This document shows, one piece after another, positions 35,201 through 41,999 of a stretch of 64,000 bases of DNA (position 1 is the stretch's first letter; every line of letters starts with the position of its first letter). Made by a program: the position numbers and the translations under genes. Location of the stretch: contig NW_022145594.1 in assembly GCF_000002235.5 (NCBI RefSeq), positions 17,648,412 through 17,712,411 on the forward strand, written 5' to 3'. The notes below the pieces were generated by a model. The model searched no databases. It was not told the origin of the DNA and was given only the letters and a program-made list of their open reading frames with translations. Source of the DNA: Strongylocentrotus purpuratus (Eukaryota; Echinodermata; Echinoidea; Camarodonta; Strongylocentrotidae).

Positions 35201-37587
35201 CATTGGAACAGTCTAACACGCCCGAGGATTTTTGAACTGTTTTTAAGGTACCGAGTGTCGGTATTTTTGACTAATGTCCGAACAAATGATGTGTATTATT
35301 TGTTATATAAGATTAAGTTTTATTTGTTTTATAAAATGATGTTTTATAACATGATTTTACTAACGACCGGTCATTAGAATTGGATAATGACCGGTCGGTC
35401 ATTATCCAAATTACGCGTTAGGCAAAATAAATGCGTGGTCACGTGTACGCGTTCAGCCAATATTTGATTCGGATCCACGTCATCATCTTATAAACAATGA
35501 TAACATATGTAAACAAATGCATATATATTGATATCACACATGTCTATTGCGTGGTTTATTATATTACGTGCCGTTAGGTAGGACAAGCCATTATGTTTGT
35601 TCTAACTAGCAAAAACTAATGTATGCAATCCGCATTCTGACAATTGAAATACAATTATTCATAACAGGCGAATGAAATCATTTGTAATGAGTCACTTAAC
35701 CAAGATTTGTGCCATAAATTTGATTTCATTACGGAAATGGTTCATAAATTATTGCTTTAGGTTGACGTTTTAAAAGTCTTTGCTATTGTGATTCGGAAAG
35801 TTAGCCAACAGGCTCTAGGTAGAAGAACTATACTTCAAGAAAATGACTGGAAAGGAATAACTGAACAAAAATCGACCCATTGCCTACTGGAACCTGGTAG
35901 CTCCTGTATTAAAGCCTATGGGAATGTGAGAATTCAGTAGTTAACGGGTTAAAGGGAGCGGGGGCGAAAAAGGTAATATTTGTACCCCGAATGTGAGGCA
36001 TTAGTCATTCTGAATATTCAAAATGGGAAGGGGTATCTTGACTTGTCTATGTATATAAAGTTAACCTGACGTATTTGTTTCTGACTTCATGCTCAGGCTT
36101 GATGACAATAGGCCTACTTCTAAGAAACATCAACAGTTTTCTTTCTACTAATAACATTATCCGATTTCAGTACGATGTGGAAAAACAAGGCGTGCCTGGG
36201 CATGGTGGGGAATACGCCGTTCAGGTGAGTCAACGACAAAATACAAAATGATACACCGAGAAAAAAAAACACGTCTCACTTCATGATATTTATTGATTGT
36301 CGAAAAGATATCAGTTGCACTCAATCATCCTGTAGATATTACACAGCTTGGAAAACTGACTGCAGACTGAGAAAGCCACCGAAGGATAATCGTTGATGTA
36401 AAACTACACGTATTTTGGAAGATTTTGTTTTCAATCGGCTTCAACTCGTAGACAATCGCACTACTTGACCCTGTTTCATCAAACTTGATATCAATAACAA
36501 GTTACAAGCTACTGTTATAAGCTACCGTAATCATGGCATCTGATTGGCTGAGAGCGATTTTGTCATAGAAATTTAGCATTTGTTATACATAACAAGTTTC
36601 ATGAAACAGGCCCCCTGGTCTGACGTCACTGTCATTCTGAGCCGAAATAGCTTTTCCTCTTCCAAGGAAGCTTGCAATCTCTGGAATGTTTGATTTTACA
36701 AGTTTTAATGTTCAAATTAAATGATATATTTCGAATTGTTCAAAATCGTTTTAGGGCTTAAAGGTATACACCAGTTTTGAAAACGCCCCCCCCCCTCATA
36801 AAAAAAAATGAATGGGAAGCTCTTATTACCAATCATGTGAAAGAATATGTTTTGACTAATACGTGATGATACAAATTTTGCCGGGAAACCGCCTACTGAT
36901 TGATATATTTGGTAAATTATCATATCGATCCGGCCTGGATAGATATCGCGGAGTCCCATATACATCTTTTTGTGTACATAACTTTACCAAGACTGGACCA
37001 AATTTCTTATTATTTTGATGATTCCAGAACCTTGCAGTACACGCCAATACTTATATGTTAGATAATCAACCTTTCCTGATCGATTCCCCAACGTTTCTTT
37101 CACAATGCAATCGCACGACAAGAACTGGTCTATACCTTTAACTGTGAAACGGGTCTTCCGACAGCGCCATCCCTTTAGATATACTCCCGTGTTGCATCAG
37201 AGCCATCTATACACAGAGCTGGGCCAACTTAGTCTCAGTTGGAAACAATATAGTGTTTATTTTATATGTTTTACGCTTGTTGACAAGGCAATATTCGCTA
37301 CATTGTGCCCAATGAGTACCGGGTTGGTCAAACTCAGTACATGGATGGCTCTGTGTTGCTTTTCAAAACCATAATGAAAATAAAATATTGTAAATCAATA
37401 TCATTATATCTGATCTCTACAACAGGCTGGTTTTGGATGGACCAATGGCGTCATTATGTCCCTTCTAGATCACTATGGCGACCAGCTGGAGGTCGGAGAA
37501 ACTGGTTCATCCGGTCACGCCACTGTTTTTATTCTTCTCAACGTTGTCTGTCTCTTCGCTGCACTTATCCTCGCTCGTGATGAGTAG
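15339..37587 (+). CDS. TREH: Trehalase (alpha,alpha-trehalose glucohydrolase, GH37), complete, 13 coding exons
   Basis: The enzyme hydrolyses trehalose to two glucose with inversion, outside the cell. Exons 15339-15442, 16958-17058, 19350-19482, 20683-20770, 22689-22789, 25472-25564, 26285-26524, 29314-29363, 30537-30722, 32311-32531, 33115-33339, 36171-36224 and 37426-37587 join to 1758 nt, 585 residues, close to the vertebrate enzyme length (about 583). Residues 1-24 form a signal peptide ([18 protein letters not shown]...). Signature 1 [14 protein letters not shown] is at 166-179 and signature 2, [10 protein letters not shown], at 460-469. SGWDFSTRW supplies the catalytic acid Asp322; MFEKYD supplies the base Glu513; Arg169, Arg222 and Arg287 match arginines reported as essential in insect trehalase. 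GHGGEY (524-529) and GFGWTNG (534-540) follow. N-glycosylation sequons occur at Asn54, 363, 367 and 496. Residues 566-582 are hydrophobic after a GSSG stretch (559-562), fitting a GPI signal or membrane anchor. ATG 15339 is the first in-frame Met after an upstream stop. No frame break is seen, so the gene is probably functional. Confidence 0.96.
15444..15593. repeat. 75-bp tandem duplication abutting TREH exon 1
   Basis: Units 15444-15518 and 15519-15593 look identical (TAGGCACATAGCCATCTATA ... ATGGCGACTATACTGCTT). Diverged, inverted relatives lie at 37200-37360. The first unit starts inside the splice donor GTAGGC. Confidence 0.9.
16043..16200. mobile_element. related short MITE (GTTTCACAAAG type)
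   Basis: Begins GGCCCGTTTCACAAAGCC and ends CAAGTTTTTTTGAAACGCCC, with ACCAATCAGAAGC inside. In TREH intron 1. Confidence 0.7.
16573..16745 (+). mobile_element. SINE-like repeat, 3' part
   Basis: TTTGCCACTCCATGCGC, GAAATGGGGACCTAGT and ATGGTGCACACTGTGTAC match the repeat at 7070-7355. A diverged tail copy is at about 31975-32140 (GGAATAATACCCAGGGAG). Confidence 0.65.
16958..17058 (+). CDS. TREH: TREH coding exon 2
   Basis: Encodes residues 35-68 ([20 protein letters not shown]...), between acceptor TTAATAG and donor GTATGA. The start of the catalytic domain, with sequon Asn54. Confidence 0.93.
17446..18377. mobile_element. 932-bp fold-back element (near-perfect palindrome) flanked by TA
   Basis: The left end CACTGTCGCTCATAAAGG is matched in reverse complement by the right end, and the two arms stay complementary for about 430 bp each. 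The turn-around lies near 17910 (CATGC..GCATG region). TA stands directly outside both ends (17444-17445 and 18378-18379), as expected for Tc1/mariner-type insertion. Each arm contains a tRNA-like block with the B-box-like GGATCAAAACC (right arm about 18101-18118) and a GCAATAAAT-rich inner part. No transposase is encoded. It lies in TREH intron 2. Confidence 0.9.
18531..18668. mobile_element. short palindromic MITE (GTTTCATAAAAC type), copy 1
   Basis: Ends GCCCTGTTTCATAAAACC and GTTTTATGAAACGAGCCCC, about 138 bp, with CTGATTGGCTGAGAGC in the middle. Copies at 26628-26740, 32946-33096 and 36468-36614. In TREH intron 2. Confidence 0.85.
19350..19482 (+). CDS. TREH: TREH coding exon 3
   Basis: Encodes residues 69-112 ([19 protein letters not shown]...), ending in the acidic Trp-rich stretch [10 protein letters not shown]. 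Acceptor TTTTTAG, donor GTAAAT. Confidence 0.95.
19980..20205. repeat. (TAG)n trinucleotide repeat
   Basis: Imperfect AGT/TAG repeats with TTG/GGT units at the left end, in TREH intron 3. The Ser- or Leu-rich translations are artefacts. Confidence 0.95.
20325..20636. mobile_element. MITE with GGGTGTTTCACAAAGATC ends
   Basis: The left arm (TTTCACAAAGATCCTAAGTC) and right arm (ATGATCTTTGTGAACCCCC) are inverted copies, with a further pair around GAAAAGCCATTTGTAGCC / GGTAATGGCTTTCC. A half copy lies at 12402-12480. In TREH intron 3. Confidence 0.8.
20683..20770 (+). CDS. TREH: TREH coding exon 4
   Basis: Encodes residues 113-142 ([20 protein letters not shown]...), including the family motif [11 protein letters not shown]. 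Acceptor CTTACAG, donor GTAAGA. Confidence 0.95.
20993..21546. mobile_element. TTAA-MITE group A, copy 2
   Basis: Full-length relative of the element at 39-1054 without a nested insertion; ends ACATAGTACCTTTAA. It lies in TREH intron 4. A C-run at 21404-21417 is specific to this copy. Confidence 0.85.
22689..22789 (+). CDS. TREH: TREH coding exon 5 (signature 1)
   Basis: Encodes residues 143-175 and two bases of Trp176. It carries [11 protein letters not shown] with substrate-binding Arg169. The intron splits trehalase signature 1 between TG and G of the Trp codon. Confidence 0.96.
23181..23645. repeat. 122-bp satellite block, left part
   Basis: Three copies of a unit made of CACGCACACACACATGATAA, CGCACATGAAAAATAAGTAA, ACATCCACCTTTCC and a (CT)n tract. 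CATGATAACG recurs at 23301, 23426 and 23548. In TREH intron 5. Confidence 0.92.
23646..24477 (-). mobile_element. 5'-truncated LINE 3' end inserted into satellite DNA (L1/Tx1-like C-terminus)
   Basis: A T-run at 23647-23660 with TTTATT just inside it is a reverse-strand poly(A) tail and AATAAA. Reading the minus strand from 24477, the frame gives [16 protein letters not shown], the hallmark of the zinc-binding region after a LINE reverse transcriptase, continues to [11 protein letters not shown] and [11 protein letters not shown], and stops at about 24233. The rest is 3' UTR with a CA/GT-rich stretch. The element interrupts a tandem array of the 122-bp unit, with TTAC at both junctions as a possible target duplication. 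The L1/Tx1 assignment rests on the C-terminal motif only. Confidence 0.8.
24478..25448. repeat. 122-bp satellite block, right part
   Basis: Nine further copies, with CATGATAACG or CATGGTAACG at 24511, 24633, 24710, 24828, 24907, 25034, 25155, 25299 and 25435. Spacing is mostly 118-144, with two short units of 77-79. The block ends about 20 bp upstream of TREH exon 6. Confidence 0.92.
25472..25564 (+). CDS. TREH: TREH coding exon 6
   Basis: Encodes residues 176-206 ([19 protein letters not shown]...), completing signature 1. Acceptor ATTTTCAG lies directly downstream of the CT/CA-rich satellite block; donor GTAATT. Confidence 0.96.
25978..26240 (-). mobile_element. TTAA-MITE group B, reverse single-arm copy
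   Basis: Reverse complement of the group B arm (GCGATCGGCTTGCCAAAGTCATG block) ending GAGTCACTTTAA. It sits in TREH intron 6, about 45 bp upstream of exon 7. Confidence 0.8.
26285..26524 (+). CDS. TREH: TREH coding exon 7
   Basis: Encodes residues 207-286: [18 protein letters not shown] with Arg222, then the helical [20 protein letters not shown]. It ends in the first two bases of Arg287. Confidence 0.96.
26628..26740. mobile_element. short palindromic MITE (GTTTCATAAAAC type), degraded copy
   Basis: Begins CTGTTTCATAAAACTTGTTA and ends in ATTACAAGTTTTTA. The right terminus is eroded. In TREH intron 7. Confidence 0.7.
27236..27790. repeat. G-run/C-run rich region in TREH intron 7
   Basis: Contains a C-run (27259-27268), purine-rich GGGAAAAG repeats (27270-27370), and several G and C runs of 9-14 bases (27680-27784). 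It resembles poorly preserved CGTAGCCAGG-type elements. Confidence 0.6.
28020..28350. mobile_element. same family as 40560-40800
   Basis: GGACCCACTAAGGGCTCTAA, AACCCTAAGGCGGGCCTC and AATTTACGCTCCACTTG align with the 40560-40800 copy. In TREH intron 7. The neighbouring 27895-27965 block (GTGACTTGACGTGTGCCTGC) also recurs at 44155-44220. Confidence 0.65.
29028..29240. repeat. 46-bp minisatellite in TREH intron 7
   Basis: The unit CTGGATATAGACCATATGGG plus AATAGACTAATTGGGTAG starts at 29028, 29074, 29120, 29166 and 29212, so the period is exactly 46. More diverged versions extend back to about 28620. Confidence 0.92.
29314..29363 (+). CDS. TREH: TREH coding exon 8 (50 nt)
   Basis: A 50-nt exon for residues 287-303 ([17 protein letters not shown]). 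It completes Arg287. Acceptor GTTGCAG, donor GTAATT; the phase matches on both sides. Confidence 0.93.
30537..30722 (+). CDS. TREH: TREH coding exon 9 (catalytic acid)
   Basis: Encodes residues 304-365. It contains [13 protein letters not shown] with the catalytic acid Asp322, followed by PVDLNSVLC and sequon Asn363. Confidence 0.96.
30760..30930 (-). mobile_element. SINE-like repeat, reverse partial copy
   Basis: The reverse complement gives GGTCACTGACAGGTGGCTAT and a CAGTGGGGCTTTAAA end, matching 8800-8965. Confidence 0.6.
31577..31972. repeat. 63-bp minisatellite in TREH intron 9
   Basis: The unit contains GCATAAGGATTGTTACGCTA and TGCCTTAATAAGCGAGGCAT. Starts at 31589, 31652, 31715, 31784, 31847 and 31909 give spacings 63, 63, 69, 63 and 62. 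Each unit has a short palindrome ATGCCTTAATAAGCGAGGCAT. The open frame across it is a by-product of the period. Confidence 0.92.
32311..32531 (+). CDS. TREH: TREH coding exon 10
   Basis: Encodes residues 366-439 ([20 protein letters not shown]...), including [10 protein letters not shown] and [13 protein letters not shown]. Acceptor ATCATGCAG, donor GTAAGT. Confidence 0.96.
32946..33096. mobile_element. short palindromic MITE (GTTTCATAAAAC type), copy 3
   Basis: Ends GGCCCTGTTTCATAAAA and TTTTATGAAACGGACCCC. In TREH intron 10, ending 18 bp before exon 11. Confidence 0.85.
33115..33339 (+). CDS. TREH: TREH coding exon 11 (signature 2, catalytic base)
   Basis: Encodes residues 440-514. It holds signature 2, [10 protein letters not shown], where the usual family form as I recall it is QWDYPNGWAP, and the catalytic base Glu513 in LMFEK. 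Sequon Asn496. Confidence 0.96.
34302..34331. repeat. 30-bp perfect palindrome
   Basis: TATTTTTAATAACCA followed by its exact inverse, centred on CCATGG. Nested within the outer pair GGTAACCATG / CATGGTTACC. Confidence 0.85.
34680..34766 (+). pseudogene. tRNA-like sequence (class II-like) or SINE head
   Basis: A-box-like TAGCCGAGTGGTCTAAGCG, a CTCTTG..CAAGAG stem where a long variable arm would be, and B-box-like GAGTTCGAATCCC resemble a Ser/Leu tRNA. The T stem and acceptor stem do not pair and no anticodon stem is convincing, so I call it a pseudogene or SINE relic. In TREH intron 11. Confidence 0.45.
34825..34992. mobile_element. 168-bp hairpin element
   Basis: Arms of about 80 bp: AGTATTAATGACTGCTTTAA ... 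GGGCTATTCCCCTCGG, and the inverse GGGGAATAGCACAATT ... AAGCAGTCATTAATACT. In TREH intron 11. Confidence 0.85.
36171..36224 (+). CDS. TREH: TREH coding exon 12 (54 nt)
   Basis: Encodes residues 515-532 ([18 protein letters not shown]), the glycine-rich loop that closes the active site. Acceptor GATTTCAG, donor GTGAGT, phase 0 on both sides. Confidence 0.95.
36468..36614. mobile_element. short palindromic MITE (GTTTCATAAAAC type), copy 4
   Basis: Ends ACCCTGTTTCATCAAACTT and AAGTTTCATGAAACAGGCCC. In TREH intron 12. Confidence 0.85.
36758..37141. mobile_element. TTAA-MITE group D, copy 2 (384 bp)
   Basis: Ends TTAAAGGTATACACCAG and CTGGTCTATACCTTTAA. Same order of blocks as 7642-8029. It lies in TREH intron 12. 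Confidence 0.9.
37195..37362. mobile_element. palindromic element related to the exon 1 duplication
   Basis: GAGCCATCTATACACAGAGC opens it and the inverted CTCAGTACATGGATGGCT closes it, about 160 bp. In TREH intron 12. Confidence 0.65.
37426..37587 (+). CDS. TREH: TREH coding exon 13 (C-terminal anchor)
   Basis: Encodes residues 533-585 and stop TAG. It begins AGFGWTNGV, then carries the GSSGHAT stretch and the hydrophobic tail [17 protein letters not shown] ending in RDE, as in a GPI-attachment signal or a C-terminal membrane helix. Confidence 0.96.
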   Translation, partial: AGFGWTNGVIMSLLDHYGDQLEVGETGSSGHATVFILLNVVCLFAALILARDE

Positions 37588-37719
37588 AAAGTATATTCGT
37601 AATAGAAGTTGCTAAAACAGGATATGATTTGGACATATTTCTAGATAATTACTATAAAACCCCATTGATTTCGTATCAATCTTATGAAATTAGAAATTAG
37701 CTTATAATAATGATAGTAA

Positions 37720-37860
37720 TAGTGACTGGGTGTATATGGAGAATAAGAGCGGCCCACCAATATATCCCTGAGGGACACCGTTCAGCAAAGGCGTTGCGTC
37801 AGCTCATGTGTAGCTTTCTGCAAAAGACAGAGACGTCTGTGGGATGTAAATGATGTAGGG
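37720..37860 (-). pseudogene. reverse-transcriptase fragment, antisense, in the probable TREH 3' UTR
   Basis: The minus strand reads NGVPQGYIGGPLLFSIYTQS (37720-37792), a recognisable form of the LINE motif GVPQGSxLGPLLF. Upstream on that strand the frame is broken by a stop but keeps the expected Ser-rich spacing. No other RT blocks were seen nearby, so this is a short fossil piece. Confidence 0.7.
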
Positions 37861-38087
37861 GTAGAAGGATATTGAACCTAAGCCTAAGGCTCATCGTATT
37901 TTCGTCAAAATTAACCAAAGAAGAATATATATAAGAACGTAACCACTTTTCTCTATTCAAAAGATGTTTTTGTCACTCATGTTATTATCTAAACCATTCA
38001 TAGAAAGTTGAATCAGCATTTTGTATAGAAAATGGAATTAACACAACATTTCGCTTTAGATTGTGAACGTTGTAAAGGTTTAGTGCA

Positions 38088-38093
38088 AATAAA
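38088..38093 (+). terminator. TREH: candidate TREH polyadenylation signal
   Basis: AATAAA lies 500 nt after the TREH stop codon in AT-rich sequence, the first canonical signal downstream. The implied 3' UTR contains an antisense reverse-transcriptase fragment. Confidence 0.55.
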
Positions 38094-38145
38094 TACCCAC
38101 ATTTTCTGAACGGTAAACTGTATAATTCGTTTTAAATGAATTCTT

Positions 38146-38530
38146 TTAAAGGGATCCGGTAACTTTGTCTCAGATTCTGAAACAAAATTCTGTATTTAGC
38201 TCATCCTGCAATGATAATTATAAACCTTAAAGTCAGTCAGGAATCCCATGACTTTTACAAGCCAATCGCCTGTCTGATTATGAAGATATTTATGATTGGA
38301 AATCAAATCTAAATTTTGCGTTTGCCAAACGGTTTTCACAACACTACAGTCTACTGGGGAAAACGAGTATGGTAATACCGGTCACTCAAGATTTTTTTAC
38401 TTTTTTGAGGCACTTCTTGATCATTTTGAAGCGCGATTTTTTAGGGCATGAATATTACACCATATCACAGACACTGATAACACGTAGGGCCGTGCATCTC
38501 AGATTTAACATTGTTAAACGATGCCGTTTA
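38146..38530 (+). mobile_element. TTAA-MITE group B, single-arm copy
   Basis: Starts TTAAAGGGATCCGGTAACTT and runs through CATGACTTTTACAAGCC to GATTTAACATTGTTAAACG, as in the 1410-1740 copy. It begins just after the probable TREH polyadenylation site. Confidence 0.8.
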
Positions 38531-38639
38531 TATCATTTTCTGGGGTAGTTGGCTTCCTCGGTCACACCGACAATCCGACTAAAAAAATAATCTACACCAG
38601 GGAGGAGACAGATCGTCGTCTCTCTCTCTTAAGCTATTG

Positions 38640-39130
38640 TCAAAAATCAGAGCGGCGACCGACCGATTAGTAGCCTGCTCGGTCGCCGCTGGAATTTAGA
38701 CATCGTCCAGCGAAATCGGGGAGCTCCTCTGGGCGGCGTCCCGGCAGTGTCGACTGATGACCCACCGATTCTCGAGCGGTCTCCCATCGGCCACCGGCTG
38801 ATTTTAAAGAAATTGCCCGGCGGCCGGCCGGTGATCGGTGGAGCACCAAAATACGCTCGGTGCCAGGGCGTTCGCCGCCCGCGCACCGACCTAATCGAGC
38901 TTTCGCCGTCGAGCGATTTAGGTCAAAACTCGAAGCCGCTAGGTCAAAGGCTGCCGACCGATTTCGGACTCGCCGCGCAGTGACCGACTGATGTCCCAGC
39001 GGCGACCTTGAATATATCAGTTGACCTAAATCGCTTGACGGCGAACGCTCGATTAGGTCGGTACCCGGGCGGCGTCCGCCCGGGCACCGAGCGTACTTTG
39101 GGCGGCGAGTGAAAGTGAGCAGGCGCCGCC
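38640..39130. repeat. GC-rich imperfect inverted repeat
   Basis: Arms at about 38843-38945 and 39012-39105 share CGCTCGGTGCC, ACCGACCTAATCGAGC and GCGATTTAGGTCAA in opposite orientation. CpG-rich against an AT-rich background. GGTCGCCGCTGG recurs several times. Confidence 0.75.
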
Positions 39131-39407
39131 CGAATTTTTACTCCGCGCAAAATATAAATGAACAAATTATGTAACGTTTATATCAGGTCAAAGGTAAAAC
39201 AAAGTTGTGTCCCTTCTGTTACGCTGTTGACGTAAAAATATAATTTTGTAGACTTTATGCTTTTTGTACTTCTTGGAATTTGACATCATGACAAATAATC
39301 CTTACATCGTTTTATATTTTCAATGCTTCGATCGAAGATCGAAGATTAAACTTGACTTGCACATAACTTTAATTATCATTATTTGTGATCATTTACCGCT
39401 AATGGAG

Positions 39408-40158
39408 CTCTCACACTCTGCCGTGTAGGCCTACCGTTCACCTGCCGGGCTATTAAAAAAACATCAGAGTCCAGAACGTTGGGTTTTGAGCGAACTTGTC
39501 CCCGGCCGCAAAAAAAAAAATTCATAAATTAATCTTTTCACCGTTTCGTTGCCATCTTCTGACCGTTCTCACCGGGCGCATACCGGGTGTTGAACGTGCT
39601 TCTACCGTCTTCACCGCCCAGATTGACTTTTGTTAAAAAATTTGGCCGTTTCCATACCGGCCCATACCGGGTCTCGAACGTGTGCACTGGGTTTGTAGCA
39701 GCCACCTACCAGTCACTTAGCGTCCCCTCACCGCTCGGAGCGTCCTGTGAGCGAGTCCCCGGACTGCTGACGTCATGACACGACTGCCATAAATACCCCG
39801 ATTTGAACGGCAACGGTCAGTCCGCTCTCCATTTTTCATCACCGTTCTGTAACGGGTTATGAGCGTGTTGTGAACGTGTTCATACAGTGTGACCGTTTTC
39901 ATAACGTATTCATACCGTCCTCATACCGTTCAACACCGTCCTCTTGCCGCTTACTTGCGGCCGGTGCCAGCCGGCCAAAGTTTTGAACATGCCCAAAACT
40001 TTCGCCCGGTCCCACCGGGTGTAAATAAGCGCCAACGCCCTATTAACGTGTTGCCCGCTTTGATAACGAACCACCGTGTGCCCTCGCCGTTCTCCACCGT
40101 CCGCAGACATTTTCGCGCACGGTGGCACACGGTAGGCCTACACGGCAGAGTGTGAGAG
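39408..40158. mobile_element. 751-bp GC-rich element with perfect 30-bp terminal inverted repeats
   Basis: The termini start CTCTCACACTCTGCCGTGTA and continue GGCCTACCGT at both ends in inverse orientation. Inside are many variants of CATACCGTCCTCATACCGTT and GAACGTGTTC. No ORF resembling a transposase. The flanks show no clear target duplication. Confidence 0.85.
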
Positions 40159-40307
40159 TCACTTAAAGCACACCAGGGAAAGATGATGCTTTAAATGTAA
40201 TTGTTGACTAATATTTCTATTATGTCATTATCTCAATGCCTGCATACTTTGCTTGTACCGTCTGTCACGTTCAATTATTCGCCCCTATCCAGATGGACGG
40301 TGTTAGG

Positions 40308-40800
40308 GCCAGGCGCATAGCCAGGGGGGGCGATGGGGGCGGTCACCCCCCAAAAAAGCAAGAGAGAAAGAGAGAGAGAGAGAGAAAAGAAAAAAGTAAG
40401 AGGACGTATACAAAAGACAAAGAGACATGACAAAGACTGTTAAAAATATTATAAAAGAAACAAAAGATATGCACCATATAATACCATTTATTTAAAAATG
40501 TAATTGTGAAACGAGCTTTGAATTCTAAAGCCCAGCCCAGCGCAAAAAAAAAAAATCGATATCTTGTGTCACCCCCGTGCTGCACCACCTGGACCCCACC
40601 AAGGGCCCTAAGGCGGGCCTATGGATCCGACCGTTATTAAATGCCTAAATCCCGTAGCTTTCGGGGGCTCTGTCCCCTAGACCCTATTAGGGGCCCTGGA
40701 CCCAACGTCAATTTACGCTCCACTCTACCTGGTCGTAAATATTTAAGCCCCTCCCCCTCCCACTTTTAAAAACGTTCCGCGGGACCTGTAGGGATGTAAC
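40308..40800. mobile_element. CATAGCCAGG-type element fragment
   Basis: Starts AGGCGCATAGCCAGGGGGGG with a GA-rich stretch, then GGGCCCTAAGGCGGGCCTAT and TTTACGCTCCACTCTACCTG blocks that recur at 28020-28350. Confidence 0.65.
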
Positions 40801-41282
40801 ATGTAAGAGTCGGATGGTGATGAAAATTTTTGTTCTGCCTTATATATTTCAGATAGAAATAGACTGTACAATATAAGTGAGAGCAATAAAAAGCGATTGT
40901 GACCTTTTAAAAGTACGAATTTCGAGACCGTCTGGGTTGCATTCAGTGGCGGATCCAGGGTGGGGGCCCGGGGGGCCCGCCACCCCCCCCCCCTTGAGAT
41001 TTTTTTTTTAATTTTCGAGGACCAAAAAAAAAAAATGTGCTCACTACCTCAGATTCGGTCTGCTGGACGGGGATGTGCGGCTGAAGCTTCTAAACCCATA
41101 CCCATCCCCCCTCTAATTTCTTTTAAACGTTGGACGCTTTCTTGCACTTCCCATTGTAGTACAGCCTCTTTAGCTCTTTTGATTTGAAATCCATCAGTTT
41201 GTAACAATAATGTAGCAAATTGGAAAAAGAATTTGTGGGGAAAATCCACTAAAAAGCAGACTGGGCAGGCAGGGTAACTTTG

Positions 41283-41710
41283 CTAGTCATATTAAGGACG
41301 GCTATTCCTATAAGGACCGCTATTCATAACGAGGAAAAAGGGGTCACTATTCATGAAGGCCTGAGGACCGCTATGCATAATGTGAGATGAGGGTCGCTTT
41401 TCATAATGCACATTGAGGGTCATTTCTCATAAGTAACGCTTTTCATGATACGAAACCGGTGTCGCTATTCATAAACATGAAGAATTGGCACTATTCATAA
41501 TTTTTAGAGGGGGAGACTACTTATTAAAAGGACCGCTATTCATAATACGAAATTAGGTTTTGTATTCATAAGACGTATATACTAAATAGCGACCCTCTTC
41601 TAGTATTATGAATAGGGACCCCTAAGAATAACGACCCCATTTTTTATTATGAATAATGATCCTTTTTATCAAATTATGAATAGCGGTCCTTAAGAATAGC
41701 GAGCGGTCCC
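41283..41710. repeat. dispersed-motif array (GGACCGCTATTCATAAT)
   Basis: About ten variants of CGCTATTCATAA on the + strand (41286-41570) followed by three in reverse (TTATGAATAGCGGTCC type, 41610-41700). Spacing is irregular, 20-45 bp. Confidence 0.85.
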
Positions 41711-41999
41711 CGACTGAGCAGCACCCAGGAGCAGCACATCTGGAAAGAGCTCACTTTATACTCTTGAATTTACTAGAATAAAACTGGGACGACCGGGTGT
41801 GACGATTCTATTGAAAGCAGTGGATATTTTCCAAGGCGGTTCTCTTCCAACTTGCTGGGTTTGCTTGTTTTGTCACCTTTAATTAGATTAATTATCTCAC
41901 ATTTCTAGGAAGGAAAATAGGCCAAGTCACAAGGCTGTTTTTTTTGGACAAAAATATTTTCATTGTTTTTCGTGATGTACATGTCAATGCATGAAGCTC

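Noticed and set aside
38640..40160. CpG-island promoter
   Set aside because: The GC content is explained by two inverted-repeat elements, and no first exon was found next to it.
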